A DNA stretch of 64,000 bases from Druceiella hillmani (GCA_039881145.1 JAYKKI010000095.1:7244501-7308500), one strand, 5' to 3'; shown: positions 1 to 11,433, numbered from the stretch's first letter. A program made the numbers and translations. Notes: generated by a model not told the origin, from the sequence alone.

Positions 1-49
1 CATTGTATATCTAAGTGAGAACATTGCTGACTACCTCGGTGTTTCACAA
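1..49 (+). CDS. sima: HIF-1 alpha (similar/sima) internal exon, PAS-A start
   Basis: Partial exon cut by the window edge. The frame starts at base 2 and reads IVYLSENIADYLGVSQ, which matches the first strands of PAS-A in HIF alpha proteins. The exon ends in CAA followed by a GTAAGT donor at 50, in phase 0 with the next exon at 816. The product is the oxygen-regulated bHLH-PAS transcription factor that pairs with ARNT/Tango in the nucleus and activates hypoxia genes. The bHLH region must lie upstream of the window. Identification rests on the joined protein from four exons, above all the [11 protein letters not shown] segment in the third one. Confidence 0.88.
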
Positions 50-252
50 GTAAGTTAACATTTTTTGGTTGTTTTGAAAACGTTCAGACTTTTCTAATTT
101 TCTTTTTATTCTGTCATATAATTTATGTATTGAGAAAGATGCTATTTTTGACTTAGTAAATCGGTGCAAGAGAAAAATAGGGTAAATAATAAATTGTTAC
201 TTGTTTGGACATAAATTAACGTAAGTAATAACGGAATAGAATTGAAAATTGT

Positions 253-693
253 CATTTATTTCAAAAATAAAATTCTTGCTCTATTTCGGAAATCAAATTC
301 TTCATTCATTTTGGAAATCAAATTCTTCATTCATTTTGGAAATCAAATTCTTCATTTATTTCAAAAATCAAATTCTTCATGAATTTCAAAAATCAAATTC
401 TTTTATTCCGAAAATCAAATTTTCCATTTCTTTCGAAAATCAAATTCTTCCTTTATTTGCAAACTCAAATTCTTACTTTATTTCAGAAATCAAATTCTTA
501 ATTAATTTCGAAAATCAAATTCTTGCTTTATTTCGGAAATCAGATTCTTCATTCATTTCGAAAATCAAATTCTTCATTTATTTCGAAAATCAAATTTTTA
601 CTTTATTTCAGAAATCAGATTCTTCATTCATTTCAAAAATCAAATTCTTGCTTTATTTCTAAAGTCAAATTCTTCATTTGTTTCAGAAATCTA
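253..693. repeat. 25-bp minisatellite in HIF intron, about 17 copies
   Basis: A degenerate tandem repeat with a 25-bp period and the core AAATCAAATTCTT. It fills most of the short intron between the exons ending at 49 and starting at 816. Because 25 is not a multiple of 3, every reading frame cycles through the unit, and the unit has no stop in any plus frame. This produces long spurious ORFs with repeated NQIL, KSNS and EIKF. I do not regard these as genes. Confidence 0.9.
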
Positions 694-815
694 ATATGTT
701 TCGATTGCACTCTTTTCACTGGCATCAAAACTACCAGTTTCAGTTTCATTGCTGCACAGAAAGTAGAATATACAAAGTAATTATTAGCTGATAAATATTT
801 TATTGCTATTCACAG

Positions 816-1001
816 ATTGAAATGGTCGGCCAAAGCGTGTTTGAATTCAGTCATCCTTGCGATCATGATGAATTGCGAGATGTTCTACGAGCCAAACCAA
901 AGAACAGCAATGAATCGGGGCCCAGTTCCTTTTTCTTGCGACTCAAATGTACACTTACCAGCAAAGGACGAAGTGTAAACTTGAAATCTGCGTCGTACAA
1001 G
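816..1001 (+). CDS. sima: HIF-1 alpha (similar/sima) internal exon, PAS-A core
   Basis: A 186-bp exon (62 codons, phase 0 at both ends), preceded by TTCACAG and followed by GTATTT. The protein begins [20 protein letters not shown] and continues through [20 protein letters not shown]. This is the PAS-A core with the conserved HPCDH turn and the LRMKCTLTSRGR-like strand of HIF alpha proteins. It joins the exon ending at 49 and the exon starting at 3672 without changing frame. PAS-A helps dimerisation with ARNT/Tango. The ATG at 822 is internal to the exon and is not a start codon. Confidence 0.95.
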
Positions 1002-2084
1002 GTATTTGACAGATTGCTCAAAATTTCTTTACATAATAACTTGCTAAATAATTTTTGTCATGTTACATAATAATTATATTCTTAGCTTTTCAAAAATTAA
1101 GTAAAGTTCAAAAAGTGTTTTCATTTTTTGCCTTTTTTTCTTAACTTAAGAACAGTTTTAAATAAACTTTTTAATGTGATGAAGATTATTTTGATTAGTC
1201 TGTAAATGTTGTAATTTCTTCTATAGTACAACTTTTTGCCAAAACTATTAAGCTTGAAAATAATACGTTCAATTTAGATATTCCAATTCCATCTACTAGG
1301 TTTTGAGTCAGTCGACATAGTAATTTAACTCTTATTTCTCATTACGATAAATGACTGCTTTCAAGTGTCAGCACTGCTATTTGCATTATATACTGATCAT
1401 TTTAAACTCTACTTTGGTAAAGAATATTAACTATTACTGTGTAAAGAAACGACACTTGCCTCCCCCCGCCAATTTAACTTCACTCTCACATAACGGGTGC
1501 GATCAAGGATACGCGTTCCTAGGTAGCTGCTTGCAGCGTGCGCATGTGATTTACTCAATTTTGCAATGTTTGGTTGAGTTTAACTTGTATAGTTCAGTCT
1601 TAATTGGTAACTATTTCATAGTAATTCAATTTAGCGATCCGTTATTATGCTGTGTACGAATGCTTAGAAAGCAATAAAATCACTAAGGATAGGAGATTGT
1701 TTTGCCTCCCTTTCCTTGTTTGTTGTAAACAATTTTGTTTTGTATCACTAACTTGTTTGGTTAGTACCTATAATTTTATGTCGACAAATATATCACTGAG
1801 CAGTTTTAAATTTCAAACTGCTCTTAACAGTCACTCTCGTTTGAACGCGATGTGATTGGAAAACACATCCTTGTAGTGTCAGCCATAGGCTTATTCTATT
1901 GTTTATTAAAAGATCTTTCACATGAAGCCAATCTACTCAAGTCAATAGTACAACGAAGAGAATATTTCAGTGTATCACATTTATTAATAAACAAAATTTA
2001 TTTTTATTTAAGATTTTATTTCGTTTTTAAGTTCCACACTAAATATTTTTTAAAATTCTATTATATTAACAATTTGAGTGCCGA

Positions 2085-2144
2085 CGAGCACCATCGCGCT
2101 CGTGCACGTACTAACTAAATTTGCCACGAGCGCGATGGCGCTCG
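2085..2144. repeat. GC-rich inverted repeat
   Basis: Two 20-bp arms at 2085-2104 and 2125-2144 pair with one mismatch around CGAGC(A/G)CCATCGCGCTCG. The GC content is far above the surrounding intron. It lies about 140 bp upstream of an acidic ORF, so it may be the subterminal hairpin of a decayed DNA transposon. No terminal repeats or target duplication were found. Confidence 0.6.
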
Positions 2145-2285
2145 CGAAATCAGTTGCTGTTTAGCGCGCGGTAGGGGAGGTTTAGTTTTTTTTATCTTTC
2201 TACGTGTTATATAAAGTTCAAATTATAATATTATTAGTAATTACAATATAAAAACGATCCAGGAAAAGAAAATGTTTAACCCATA

Positions 2286-2477
2286 TTGTCGGAATACGAA
2301 AATAATTCGAGTGAAAATGATCATTTTTCAAGTTGTGAAGAAAGTGACAGTGGGAGTGACATTGTGGTGCGCTCACAATTTGGCATAATGCAAATTTTGA
2401 GTGATAGTGATAATAGTGACGATAACAATTATTTTGCTGATACAGAGGATGTACCGGACTGCGAAAATACGATGTGA
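2286..2477 (+). CDS. Short acidic ORF, possible transposase N-terminal remnant
   Basis: A 63-residue ORF starting MSEYENNSSENDHFSSCEES, rich in Ser, Asp, Glu and Asn. It has a second acidic cluster (SDSDNSDDNNYFADTEDV) and a stop at 2475-2477. Acidic serine-rich starts are usual for piggyBac-like transposases, and a GC-rich inverted repeat lies just upstream, so an internally deleted piggyBac-type element is conceivable. No catalytic domain follows. It could equally be a chance ORF. Confidence 0.25.
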   Translation: MSEYENNSSENDHFSSCEESDSGSDIVVRSQFGIMQILSDSDNSDDNNYFADTEDVPDCENTM

Positions 2478-3509
2478 CCTTGATTTAAGTTTTTGTTATA
2501 ATTTTTGTTCACAATATATATTTCACATAATTTTCTTTGTATTTTATTATTCTTGTACAAGTTTTTATTAAGAAAACACTGAAAAAAATTAATAAAATTG
2601 GATAATTTTTGGAAAAGATACAGTTTTTTTTCGAGACAAGGGTAAATGACATCAAAAACAAAAGATTTCTTTGGCATTTTTAAGTATATATGAGTAAAAA
2701 ACCATGGCACTAAAACGGTTATTACTATCATATCACTTTCACACAATTGTATAGTGTAAAATATTTATTTATATAATAACATTTTTACAATTAGGTAATA
2801 TTAAAGACGTGCATGCGCCAATACAAAGTTACTGCGGCCGCGTGCTGTCGAAACGATCATTCAATCGATGCTTTTGCTTAGAAAGAGAAACAGCTATGTT
2901 GCTGATGTATAGCATCAATTTGCTCGATTGGCATGATTGCCTGCAACGATTGAGACCGATATGTAGTAATATTAAATATTCTTTACCTGCACGTTGCAGA
3001 CAGCCCTACATTCATTTACGTATACACACAAACGGATATGTATAGGAGAGTATAAATGTAATAGCATAAGCAATTAAATCTGTTGGCTAGTATGAAGTGT
3101 CGGGGTGTGACTTTGGGTGTAGACAGTAATGTTTGACAGCAGATCATAGCAGTCCGAATGTGATTCGTTTCAGTAAGCATAATTATAAAGTGGGTAAATT
3201 AGTAATAAGCAAAATTGTAAAGCAAATACGCAATGATGATTTACATACTTCTTTATACATGTTCTTTTCATCTATAGTTATAAGTGGACGTATGTTCTCA
3301 TGCTGAAAAAAATAATAAAAACAATTGAATAATCTTCCTATATTATGAAATTTATAGTTATACAGTCACTGTTCCTATTTGTTCCTTATAAATTTTAAAA
3401 TGAGTATGATTGGGGGTAGTTTATTTTTCCTCATATTTCATTTAATTGAGAAAGAGAAACTTAACTAATTTTTATCCGATATAAATACCATTACTTGTTT
3501 TACTTGGCT

Positions 3510-3548
3510 TGATAATTGAGATTTTCAAGCCAAAAATCTCAATTATCA
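3510..3548. repeat. Perfect 16-bp inverted repeat
   Basis: Arms 3510-3525 and 3533-3548 are perfect reverse complements (TGATAATTGAGATTTT and its complement). The loop CAAGCCA is itself the reverse complement of TGGCTTG, which sits directly beside the left arm (3505-3511). The sequence is not repeated elsewhere in the window. It lies 123 bp upstream of the HIF exon at 3672. Confidence 0.9.
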
Positions 3549-3671
3549 TGCCCTAATTTTTCATATTCTACCTTAATTACTCCCTACCAGTGATACTACG
3601 ACTTAGTGCTTTAAAAAAACACAATCTCTTTAATAAATAGTAATTCTAAAATAATGTCATTTCATTTTCAG

Positions 3672-3982
3672 GTTATTCACTTCACGGGTCACGTGCTGTT
3701 CCCTCCCGAAGCTCAAGATACGAAGCCTAATAATCTCTCTTTTCAACTTGATGTTAATCAGAACAAATCAGAAGTATCAATCGATGAAACAGACAAGAAG
3801 TTAGATGATAAAGTTAGCGATGAAAAATGCGATGATTTGTCGGTGAAAATAATAAAATCTCAAGGCTCTCTAATAGCAATTGGACGACCAATACCTCATC
3901 CATCCAACATTGAAATTCCACTTTCAAACACATTTTTGTCTAAGCACAGTCTCGATATGAAATTTACCTATGCTGATGAATC
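3672..3982 (+). CDS. sima: HIF-1 alpha (similar/sima) internal exon, end of PAS-A to PAS-B start
   Basis: A 311-bp exon, TTTTCAG before and GTAAGT after, entering in phase 0 and leaving two bases (TC) for the next exon. It reads VIHFTGHV, then about 57 Lys/Asp/Glu/Asn-rich residues, then [35 protein letters not shown]. The [11 protein letters not shown] and [13 protein letters not shown] segments are diagnostic of HIF alpha against Sim or Trh. The charged stretch occupies a place where vertebrate HIF has a much shorter loop. The ATG at 3654 is in the intron and is not a start. Confidence 0.96.
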
Positions 3983-5497
3983 GTAAGTTTTATTTTGTAC
4001 ATCACATTAATCTTTCTAATACATTTGTACTTCATTTTTTATTAATTATGACGAAAACTATTCTGTTGTTGATATTATTTAATTCTGTCATCTCACAATT
4101 TTACAAATTTATTTTTATGTGACAAAAATTTCCATGCGAAAAATTAATAAAATAGTTCACATACATTATCGCCATCTAGTAGTGAATAAATAAAGTGTGG
4201 ATACCTAGCGGAGACTCGTACCTTTTTAGAAACACCATAAGTATTTGAATGTACAATAGATGGCGCTTCTTCATTCCCTTTGTTGATAGTATCACCTTCA
4301 AACGCATTTTGTAGGTTAAATATGAAGTGATTTCGCGGTTTCCAGATTGATTCTATATGCATACATTTAATTGTAGTCGCGATACTGGATCGTCGTGTTG
4401 TGTTATAAAAGTTTAATACCGAAGTTTAAAAAAAAAAGGATAGAAATTTTGTGAAATGTGTGAAAATAATATAAATACGTGTGCATTTAATAGTGCCATA
4501 GCAGAGCATGTTTCTTGTGAATTTTTAAAGGTTTTCATATGTTTTAAAGTGTTGTTTTCGTTAAAATCTGTCGCCTACGTTTACCCTTTCGGATAATCGT
4601 TTCAATGGTAATTTATTTCATGTTTATCATTTTAAGTAGTGAAAAAACAATTAGCTATTTGTTTATGTTCCATACGTATATTATTATTTGGAAAATTTTG
4701 TTAAAAAGTAGTAATAATATTTATAAAAACTTCAATATATTGAAGCTTTAGCTATACAATATGTTTGCACGTCTTATAAGTCATTTAATAAGTTGGGCAT
4801 AGTGAACATTAGACATAGGTCACTCAAGGTTATCCATGTAAACATAACCTTTATTGTGCAATGTGACCTTTACCGTTTATGGTTGTAAATAAGTTAAGGT
4901 AATTTTTATTATCTTGGAGTATATCCCAATATATAATAAAATGCTTAAATCATAAAATGGTTTGCTATCATACATACATATTCTCATACATTTTCATCCT
5001 TACGTTTAATACGTTTGATTCAAAATGAACGTAATTTTCAATAAATTTATGAAGTACGTATAAAATGTGAGAATGTCTTTGATTCGCGCTTGGATAATTG
5101 TTTGTCGTTAAATATGCTGTACAGCCATAACAAAATATTGCCATACTTCATAAATTTAAATCTGTACTTACAAAAGAACAGAAAACTTATGTATCTTTTG
5201 AGGACTGGCATTTTTTTCCAAATAAATCAACCTATTTTTTGCTGGAAATTTGTTTATAACAAGAACAAAATTTTCTTAACAGTGCCCAAGTTTTTGATAG
5301 CTTTTGCAGTGTTCAGCGCAGACTTCAACCTTTAAGCGAAATAATAAAGGACTTCGATTAATATACATATTTTGTTCTTGTTTTTTGTAATTGCCTAAAG
5401 GGAGACATCGTCCTAACCGCCTCTAAGGCCATGTATACCAAATACAAGGTTTTCTTTTGATAAATTTATTAGTAAACATGTGTATAAATCTTTGCAG
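3983..5497 (+). other. Intron of the HIF-1 alpha gene
   Basis: A 1.5-kb AT-rich intron from GTAAGT to TTTGCAG. Apart from a pair of oppositely oriented CTCF-like motifs (4169-4266) I see no structured element. Short ORFs here have no recognisable protein similarity. Confidence 0.8.
4169..4266. promoter_or_regulatory. Divergent pair of CTCF-like motifs
   Basis: The 14-mer at 4169-4182 on the minus strand (CTACTAGATGGCGA) and the 14-mer at 4253-4266 on the plus strand (ACAATAGATGGCGC) each fit the CTCF consensus CCASYAGRKGGCRS at about 12 of 14 positions. They point away from each other and lie 84 bp apart. AGATGGCG is common in lepidopteran repeats, so these could be remnants of a mobile element rather than working insulator sites. 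Confidence 0.4.
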
Positions 5498-5604
5498 GAT
5501 GCTCAGTGCATTGGGCTACGCGCCTCAGGATTTGACGGGACAGTCAGTGTTCGACTATCATTATACAGTCGACAGCAGTGCTCTTGCACAAAATTTCAAA
5601 TGCT
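5498..5604 (+). CDS. sima: HIF-1 alpha (similar/sima) internal exon, PAS-B start
   Basis: A 107-bp exon bounded by TTTGCAG and GTAAGT. Its first G completes the split Ser codon from the previous exon. It then reads MLSALGYAPQDLTGQSVFDY and HYTVDSSALAQNFKC, matching the [20 protein letters not shown] region at the start of PAS-B in HIF alpha. It ends one base into a codon. The next expected exon (YRFL...GGY.WV.TQAT) was not found downstream, so the gene probably continues beyond the window. Confidence 0.94.
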
Positions 5605-8600
5605 GTAAGTAATAGACATATTTCTTTAAGCAAAATTTCCATATTTTTTTGTGTAAAAACTTGTAAAACATTTACACGAGGTAAAATTTTTCCTTAAAGA
5701 CAATTATGAGAAGAAGTTACTTAGTTAATATACCAATCTTTTCTATTGCCGAAATATTGGAATAAAATGGTATGGTTATAGATAATTTTAATCGCAATAT
5801 TAATTACACGCATGTGGGTACAAAAATAGTTTAAAAAAACTGATTGAAACTAACCCACTTTAATATAGAGGGCTGCTTAAATTAAACAAAAAATTTGCAA
5901 ATGGTGAATGAAAAGGAAAAAGAAATTTGCAAATGGTGAAATGGTGCAAAAATTACCATTTTCAGAGGGGACAGCCTGAAAAAATTTAATAGAAGTAACC
6001 AGCAACACTTTATAGGTCTGCCAAGATATAAGTCAGCAAACAAAGTTCTTCATATATTTTTGCGATATATTATTTCTTAACAGAGTACATTCATAAAAAT
6101 AAATCACTAAAAACTTTTAATTAAAATTGTTTGTGAGACAAATAAGAAATTTTGTGACATATTTATATTAAAAATTAGGGTATTTTTCATTATGTTTCAT
6201 AAATACCCTTTCTCTGGAGGTCTTCGTACTTTCAAAATAATTAGGCAACGGTTATACATTTAAAATGGATTGACATTAATTATTTATTGCAATCCTTTCT
6301 CAAAAGTTATTATTAAAATATTTAGGTTTTTATTGTTATTTTTATTTCTTATTAACAACTCTTGACATATTAAAAATAAAATATATGCCCAAATATGAAT
6401 TTTGTGTGTAGTTTTGTATTGCGATGACAAATTGTATTTTATTTTTTCTGAATAGAAAATCCCGAAATTATTTGGATTTTTATATCCAAAAAAGTATTAG
6501 CTGTTTTGTACTAAATTCTGTTTTTGTAATGTCAGGCTCATTGATCTCCTTTCTATGCTTACATTAGCATAGAAAGGAGACACAGAGGAATAGGACTACA
6601 CATTGGGTGATAAATTAATTTATGGTCTCCTACAGCGGGCAGAAATCATAGCAAAAGTATTAATGGCATAAACAAAATGTTAATGTAAAATAACATATAT
6701 AATATGACGGACCAGGAAATAATAAAGTCCGTAAGGTACGATAAATATTGTATAATCTCAACAATATGTAAAAACTCAAAAAGAAAATTTTATTTAGTAA
6801 CAATATCTTATGTTATATTTTTAATATGTCAAGAATTATTAATAAGATATACAAATAATAATAAAAACCTAACTGAGTACATAACAACTTATTATAAAAA
6901 ATTATCAATATCGATCGCCTTTTAAAAATATAGTCATTTCCTAATAGAATTAAAAATAACCTTTGTAATTAACCGTGACTCCGTCTGTCATTAAAATGAT
7001 GTCTTTTTCGCTTATTTTGAATTTTCTCTGGCTTTTTTCGACTACTCTATTGGCTATCGAGTTTCATGGATCAGTCAGTATGTTACATCTACGTATAGAG
7101 AATATGCACTTCAAAGAACGTTTACAAACTATGATGAAAAAGAATTAAAAAAGTACATTACGTTTACCTGATTAACAATTTAAATAAACTGTTTAAGGGG
7201 CTTATTTAATTAAATATTTTTCTGGATATGAGTATTTTTATTCCTTTAACACCTGGTTTTCGGACACTATGGATGTTTGCCCTTCTAAGTGAATAAAACA
7301 AAGAAAAAAGGATGATTTTATTTTATTTACTATGGAATATTGTCGTCTAAAAAGTCAGAAATAAAAAATGTAGTACTTAACTAGGTACAAATAAAAACGC
7401 TATGTAAACTGTTAAAAACAAAAATTTACTTTTAAGTTTTTAATTGGAAATTTATAAATTTGTGTTATAAGAACATTTTACTGACTAATCTTGATAACTA
7501 CTACAATAGTCTGATGTTGTACTATGTGTTATCATCTTAATGACATGGGACTATAGATATATGAAGTACTTAAATTTTGAATAAAGAATATGAATATATC
7601 AAATTTATCAAAACAATTTTCTGACAAATAGAATTGATACGTATTAAAGTAAAAATTTTAAAGTGAACTTTTCGTTTTAACTCTTTAAAAGGCGTATTAC
7701 CAGATTCAGGTTTTTTAACTCTTTTATTTATCTCCTTTTTGGATTTAGTACACAAATTGTTTAATTAGTGAGAGTTTGGAGCCCTCTGTGTCTCAAATTA
7801 ATTTGACATGAGAAGCCATTAAATTGTTTATGATTTTTTAATAAACAGTGGCAGTCTATACTCTTAAATTGGTCTATTTTTTTCTCATGATATCCAAGTG
7901 ACTTCCGATGAAAAAAATTGAATTTTTTTATTACACTTGAACAATCAAATGACATTTCGTTTGTTAAAATCATTACAGTTTTAAACTTTATCACGGAACA
8001 AATGAACTTGCATACATACACATAGACCGCTAATATCATAAGCCTCCTTTTTTGGCTTTCGGTACAAAGAAGAATGCAAATGAATTTATATTATGTCAAA
8101 AGAAGTTTTATTTTATTTTAACATATTTGTAACACTAACAGTATTATCAAAATTAAATTTTAATACAACAATATTGTTTTAATATACCTTTGCTTATGAC
8201 AAAATCGACACTAATGAGCACAATATTATTAACAGTAGTTTAAACAAAGTTAAACGAAATTAAACTAAAATATATTTATACTAAGTCGAATTAAAATAAA
8301 TCAAATATAATTAAATTAAATCGAACTTAATATAACGCAACAAAATTATTTTAAAATGAAATAAAATAACGTAAATTAATTAAATAAAAAAGATCAAAGA
8401 GTTTGGCTCGCTTCATGTCTTTTCACTTTAATTTAAAAGCATTTATTTAAATTAAGATGGACAGGCTTTCTTAAAATATGATTCAAATAGTTTGGTCATT
8501 CTCAACCAACTGGCAAAATTTGAGTAACCAAAAAAATTATTATCAAGTATATTTTTTAATTACGAATTTAACAATTTATTCATAATAATAAGTTATAGTT

Positions 8601-8689
8601 AATTTCTGTAAACTTATAATATGAAAGTCACTGCCAAGGCTAACAACCTGTCATTTGATGATCAGATTGAAGCCATAGCAGTGGAGGAT
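5605..8689 (+). other. Start of the giant HIF intron, AT-rich
   Basis: AT-rich intron sequence with no coding signal I can support. It includes a perfect inverted repeat (6545-6580) and a low-complexity stretch at about 8225-8400 made of degenerate AATTAAA and AAATAAAT runs. From here to the window end everything is most simply one HIF intron of at least 58 kb. Confidence 0.6.
6545..6580. repeat. Perfect 15-bp inverted repeat
   Basis: Arms 6545-6559 and 6566-6580 (TCTCCTTTCTATGCT and its complement) with the loop TACATT. There are no mismatches, and the sequence is not repeated in the window. Confidence 0.9.
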
Positions 8690-9070
8690 AGTGCAACAAG
8701 TATACAAGTTAACTGATATGGGGCCCGGGTTAAAATTAGCGATTATAAATTTAGCGATGCAGAAGGCCCAGTCTAGATTTTGCATACATTTCGGGCCCTT
8801 GGACCTACTGTATATATTTGAACTGGTGCCTGATATCGGGCGCTCGGGTCGTCTATCGGTTAATATAAAGCATTGTGACCAAAGTATGTATTTATGTTGT
8901 ACAATATAGTAATTTTCTGAAAGGGCAAAATTTATTAATACAACAACTCTTTGATTCTGCACTTTACTTACTGCCAAACTTGTGCCACGACATTGTGAAT
9001 CTCAATTCCAAGCACATGATGATTTTCACTTTGTATCACTGCACTCCGAACTATTGGTCAAGCACTAAAG
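8690..9070. other. GC-richer patch of unknown origin
   Basis: Less AT-rich than its surroundings and containing GGGGCCCGGG (8720-8729), CGGGCCC (8791-8797) and CGGGCGCTCGGG. Both strands carry open frames without recognisable similarity. It abuts a half copy of the fold-back family at 9126. It is probably part of a mobile element I cannot name. Confidence 0.3.
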
Positions 9071-9125
9071 GCCGGTTGTCACTTTACAATGCACTCTACT
9101 CTATTATTTTAGCTTTCACTAAAAT

Positions 9126-9225
9126 CCACAACTAAATGGAACTACGTGATGTAGTATTATTTCTACTTTCTTTAAGTTCTTTAACACAATCTAGGTTTCG
9201 TTGTATTACAACATCTTCAGGATTT
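9126..9225. mobile_element. Half copy of a fold-back MITE
   Basis: It contains AACTACGTGATGTAGTATTA followed by TTTCTACTTTCTTTAAG, TTTCGTTGTATTACAACATC and TTCAGGATT. The same modules occur in both halves of the palindromic element at 60722-60938, and the first module also in the short palindrome at 22030-22125. Only one arm is recognisable here. Confidence 0.65.
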
Positions 9226-10089
9226 AACATTTCTTTCTCCTTCTAACATTTCCTTATTGATCTAGACTCTTATGGGATGTACTTAAATGCCCACAGATAA
9301 AATATCACAGTCCCTGTTAAATATTAGAATCATTAAAACGAAAGCCTTAAATTTACAGTTCATATGTCTGTTTAAGAATATTTGATAAGTGTACTCATTG
9401 ACATCTTGCAAAACTGTCTGAGGTACAACTTGACTGAAATTCTCCTAATATTCGTTCCACAACAATGAAACTCATTTATGGAGAGTGAATTTAATAAGTA
9501 GTTTATTGAATTGAATAAGAAGTAGAATAATACGGAACGGATTTTGTATCAGTGGATGCAAAATATCTAGTTGTTTGAGAACGACCAATATGCATAAAAT
9601 GAAGGTTGTGGCGCTCTTGTTTCTCTGTAACGAACGGAAATTGTGAACTGAATACTTATGTCTCACCTTGGCATCTTGCTTGCTCTGGCTTTGCTGCCAT
9701 GGATATAGGAAATCTGACACGAGTTTAAAATTCACAATTCAGAACTATTTCAGATAGAGAAATTATAATATTTCATTTTTAAAGACGAACAAAGAAATTT
9801 TATTCCTGGCGTGTCAAATATCAAAATGTAAGCTCATGCAGTGCAGAATTTATATAAATGTAAAAAAAACAAAAATAAAAGTAATTGATTAACAAAAACT
9901 TACAAAACTGCTTACAAGATCCTTATCTCCCGAATTATTAATCGGAAAAACTTTTTACAAATGTGCAATCATGTCACGAACGAAAGATACCTATAGTCTA
10001 CAATTTAAAAGTCACCATATATTTGTGATAAACAATTAGTTTAGTAATAAAGCTAGTCAGTAACACAGCACACCTCGAGGGTGCGTGAT

Positions 10090-10390
10090 GTATTACCGAC
10101 TAGCAAGCCAGCCTCGAGTTTTGATGATAAAAGTAATTATAACTCGGGCAATTTTACGGATAATCAGCTTTTAATAAAGCTTTTCGGAAAAATAACATAT
10201 TCCTCTAAAAAATTATATTATTTTATAATTTTGTTTAAATATTTCTTATTATCCAAATTTATCGGAAAAATAACATGCATTTTCGTCCATTGGTCTGTAT
10301 ATATGCATGTAAAAGAACACGCTGAAGGTCGCAGTTCTTAATCAATTTTGGTAATTCTTTTTACTATTGATTTCTTAACTACTGGAATAG
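10090..10390 (+). repeat. Interspersed repeat, copy 1 of 3
   Basis: Shares its order of landmarks with 42570-42840 and 45805-46035: GATAAAAGTAATTATAA, a CGGGCAATTTTAC-like block, TAATATAGCTTTTCG-like, TTCTCTAAAAAAT, CATTTTCGTCCATTGGTC, and AGGTCGCAGTTCTTAATC near the end. The layout resembles the lepidopteran 3'-UTR-derived repeats of RTE/CR1-type LINEs that carry a CCCCGGCTTCG-like start. That class assignment is an inference. Confidence 0.55.
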
Positions 10391-10467
10391 AAGCTGATTG
10401 ATTTTCACAATGAATTCGGTTATTTAAATTGTAACTATAATTCAAGTATTAATACTTTAATTAACAC

Positions 10468-10815
10468 GTTGCCCGGGAATAAATGTCGGACAGGACGCTA
10501 TGCGTTGGCTATAAAGGAATAAATTATCATGGAAATAAATTCTAAAACATGCCCTTTCCTAATTGAGTGAAGAAAAGGTAGAAGCGCAGTGCTTACCTGG
10601 CAGCTAGATGTCTTCGCAGCTGTTGACGGGTTATTTCCATGAGCGACACTGAATAATGTAAGTATCGTGTGTAAGAAAAAGATCACAAATAATTATGAAT
10701 ATTATTTTCAATTTTCTGAAAAAAAGTCATGTTTTAAATTTATATTAACTATTATTCAGTCGAGGAATAGCGTCTTTCTTTATTCGATACTTATTCGCGG
10801 ACACCATGTATATTG
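10468..10815. mobile_element. TIR element, GTCCGGGAATAAGT family, copy 1
   Basis: The left end CCCGGGAATAAATGTCGGACA and the right end ATACTTATTCGCGGACACCA are inverted. Internal blocks (GACGCTATGCGTTGG, TTTCCTAATTGAGTG, TGAATATTATTTTCAATTTT, GCGTCTTTCTTTATTCGA) match the better-preserved copy at 50830-51235 in the same order. It has no coding capacity, so it is a non-autonomous DNA transposon of unknown superfamily. Confidence 0.75.
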
Positions 10816-11433
10816 ATATAAATTCCTAAAAGCGATAAAAAATGTTTTTTTTTCTTCATATTTTTATTATTTATCAAGTGACTAGATGGTTTATTTTTAA
10901 ATGTTGTAAACCCAAAGGCACGCTTGCGTATATATGCAACTGAATTGTACTTGATGACTCTCGCTTGATCGACGTAGGGTGTTGATAAAATATTGTTATA
11001 TTGAAAATCAGTGTTTTTTTAATATAAAGATATTACAATACTATAATTTAGATATTGGCATGGATATTTTACAATTGTTTTATTAAATCATTCAAAGTAG
11101 AAACAACTCATCTGGTCCACTCGTTGAATGTCAAATGAAATACCTGGCACAATAACAATACGTGCAGAATTGAAGCAATATCTGGATCGACCAAACCAGG
11201 ACATCAAAGCATTATTATTTTAGAAAAACAGCAGGTTTTTTATTCCTATGCTGTCGGAAATTACTGTTTGCTGTTTGATTTTTTCTATAATATCTGCAGC
11301 GAGTTGCATTGACTCGTTGCGTCTAATAATCGCAGTTGTCAAACAACAGAGCATATAAGAAATGAGTATTCTTAAAACCCTTAATAAAAATAATGGTAGA
11401 TTTGAATGTTGTGTTTTTGAAGTGAAAACTTCT

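Larger units (their letters stand above)
1002..3671 (+). other. Intron of the HIF-1 alpha gene
   Basis: An intron of 2.67 kb, from GTATTT to TTTTCAG. It is AT-rich and mostly featureless. It contains an imperfect GC-rich inverted repeat (2085-2144), a short acidic ORF (2286-2477) and a perfect inverted repeat (3510-3548). No other gene was recognised in it. Confidence 0.8.

Noticed and set aside
249..662. 137-codon ORF with NQIL/KSNS repeats
   Set aside because: It is produced by a 25-bp tandem repeat without stops in any plus frame and lies in a HIF intron.
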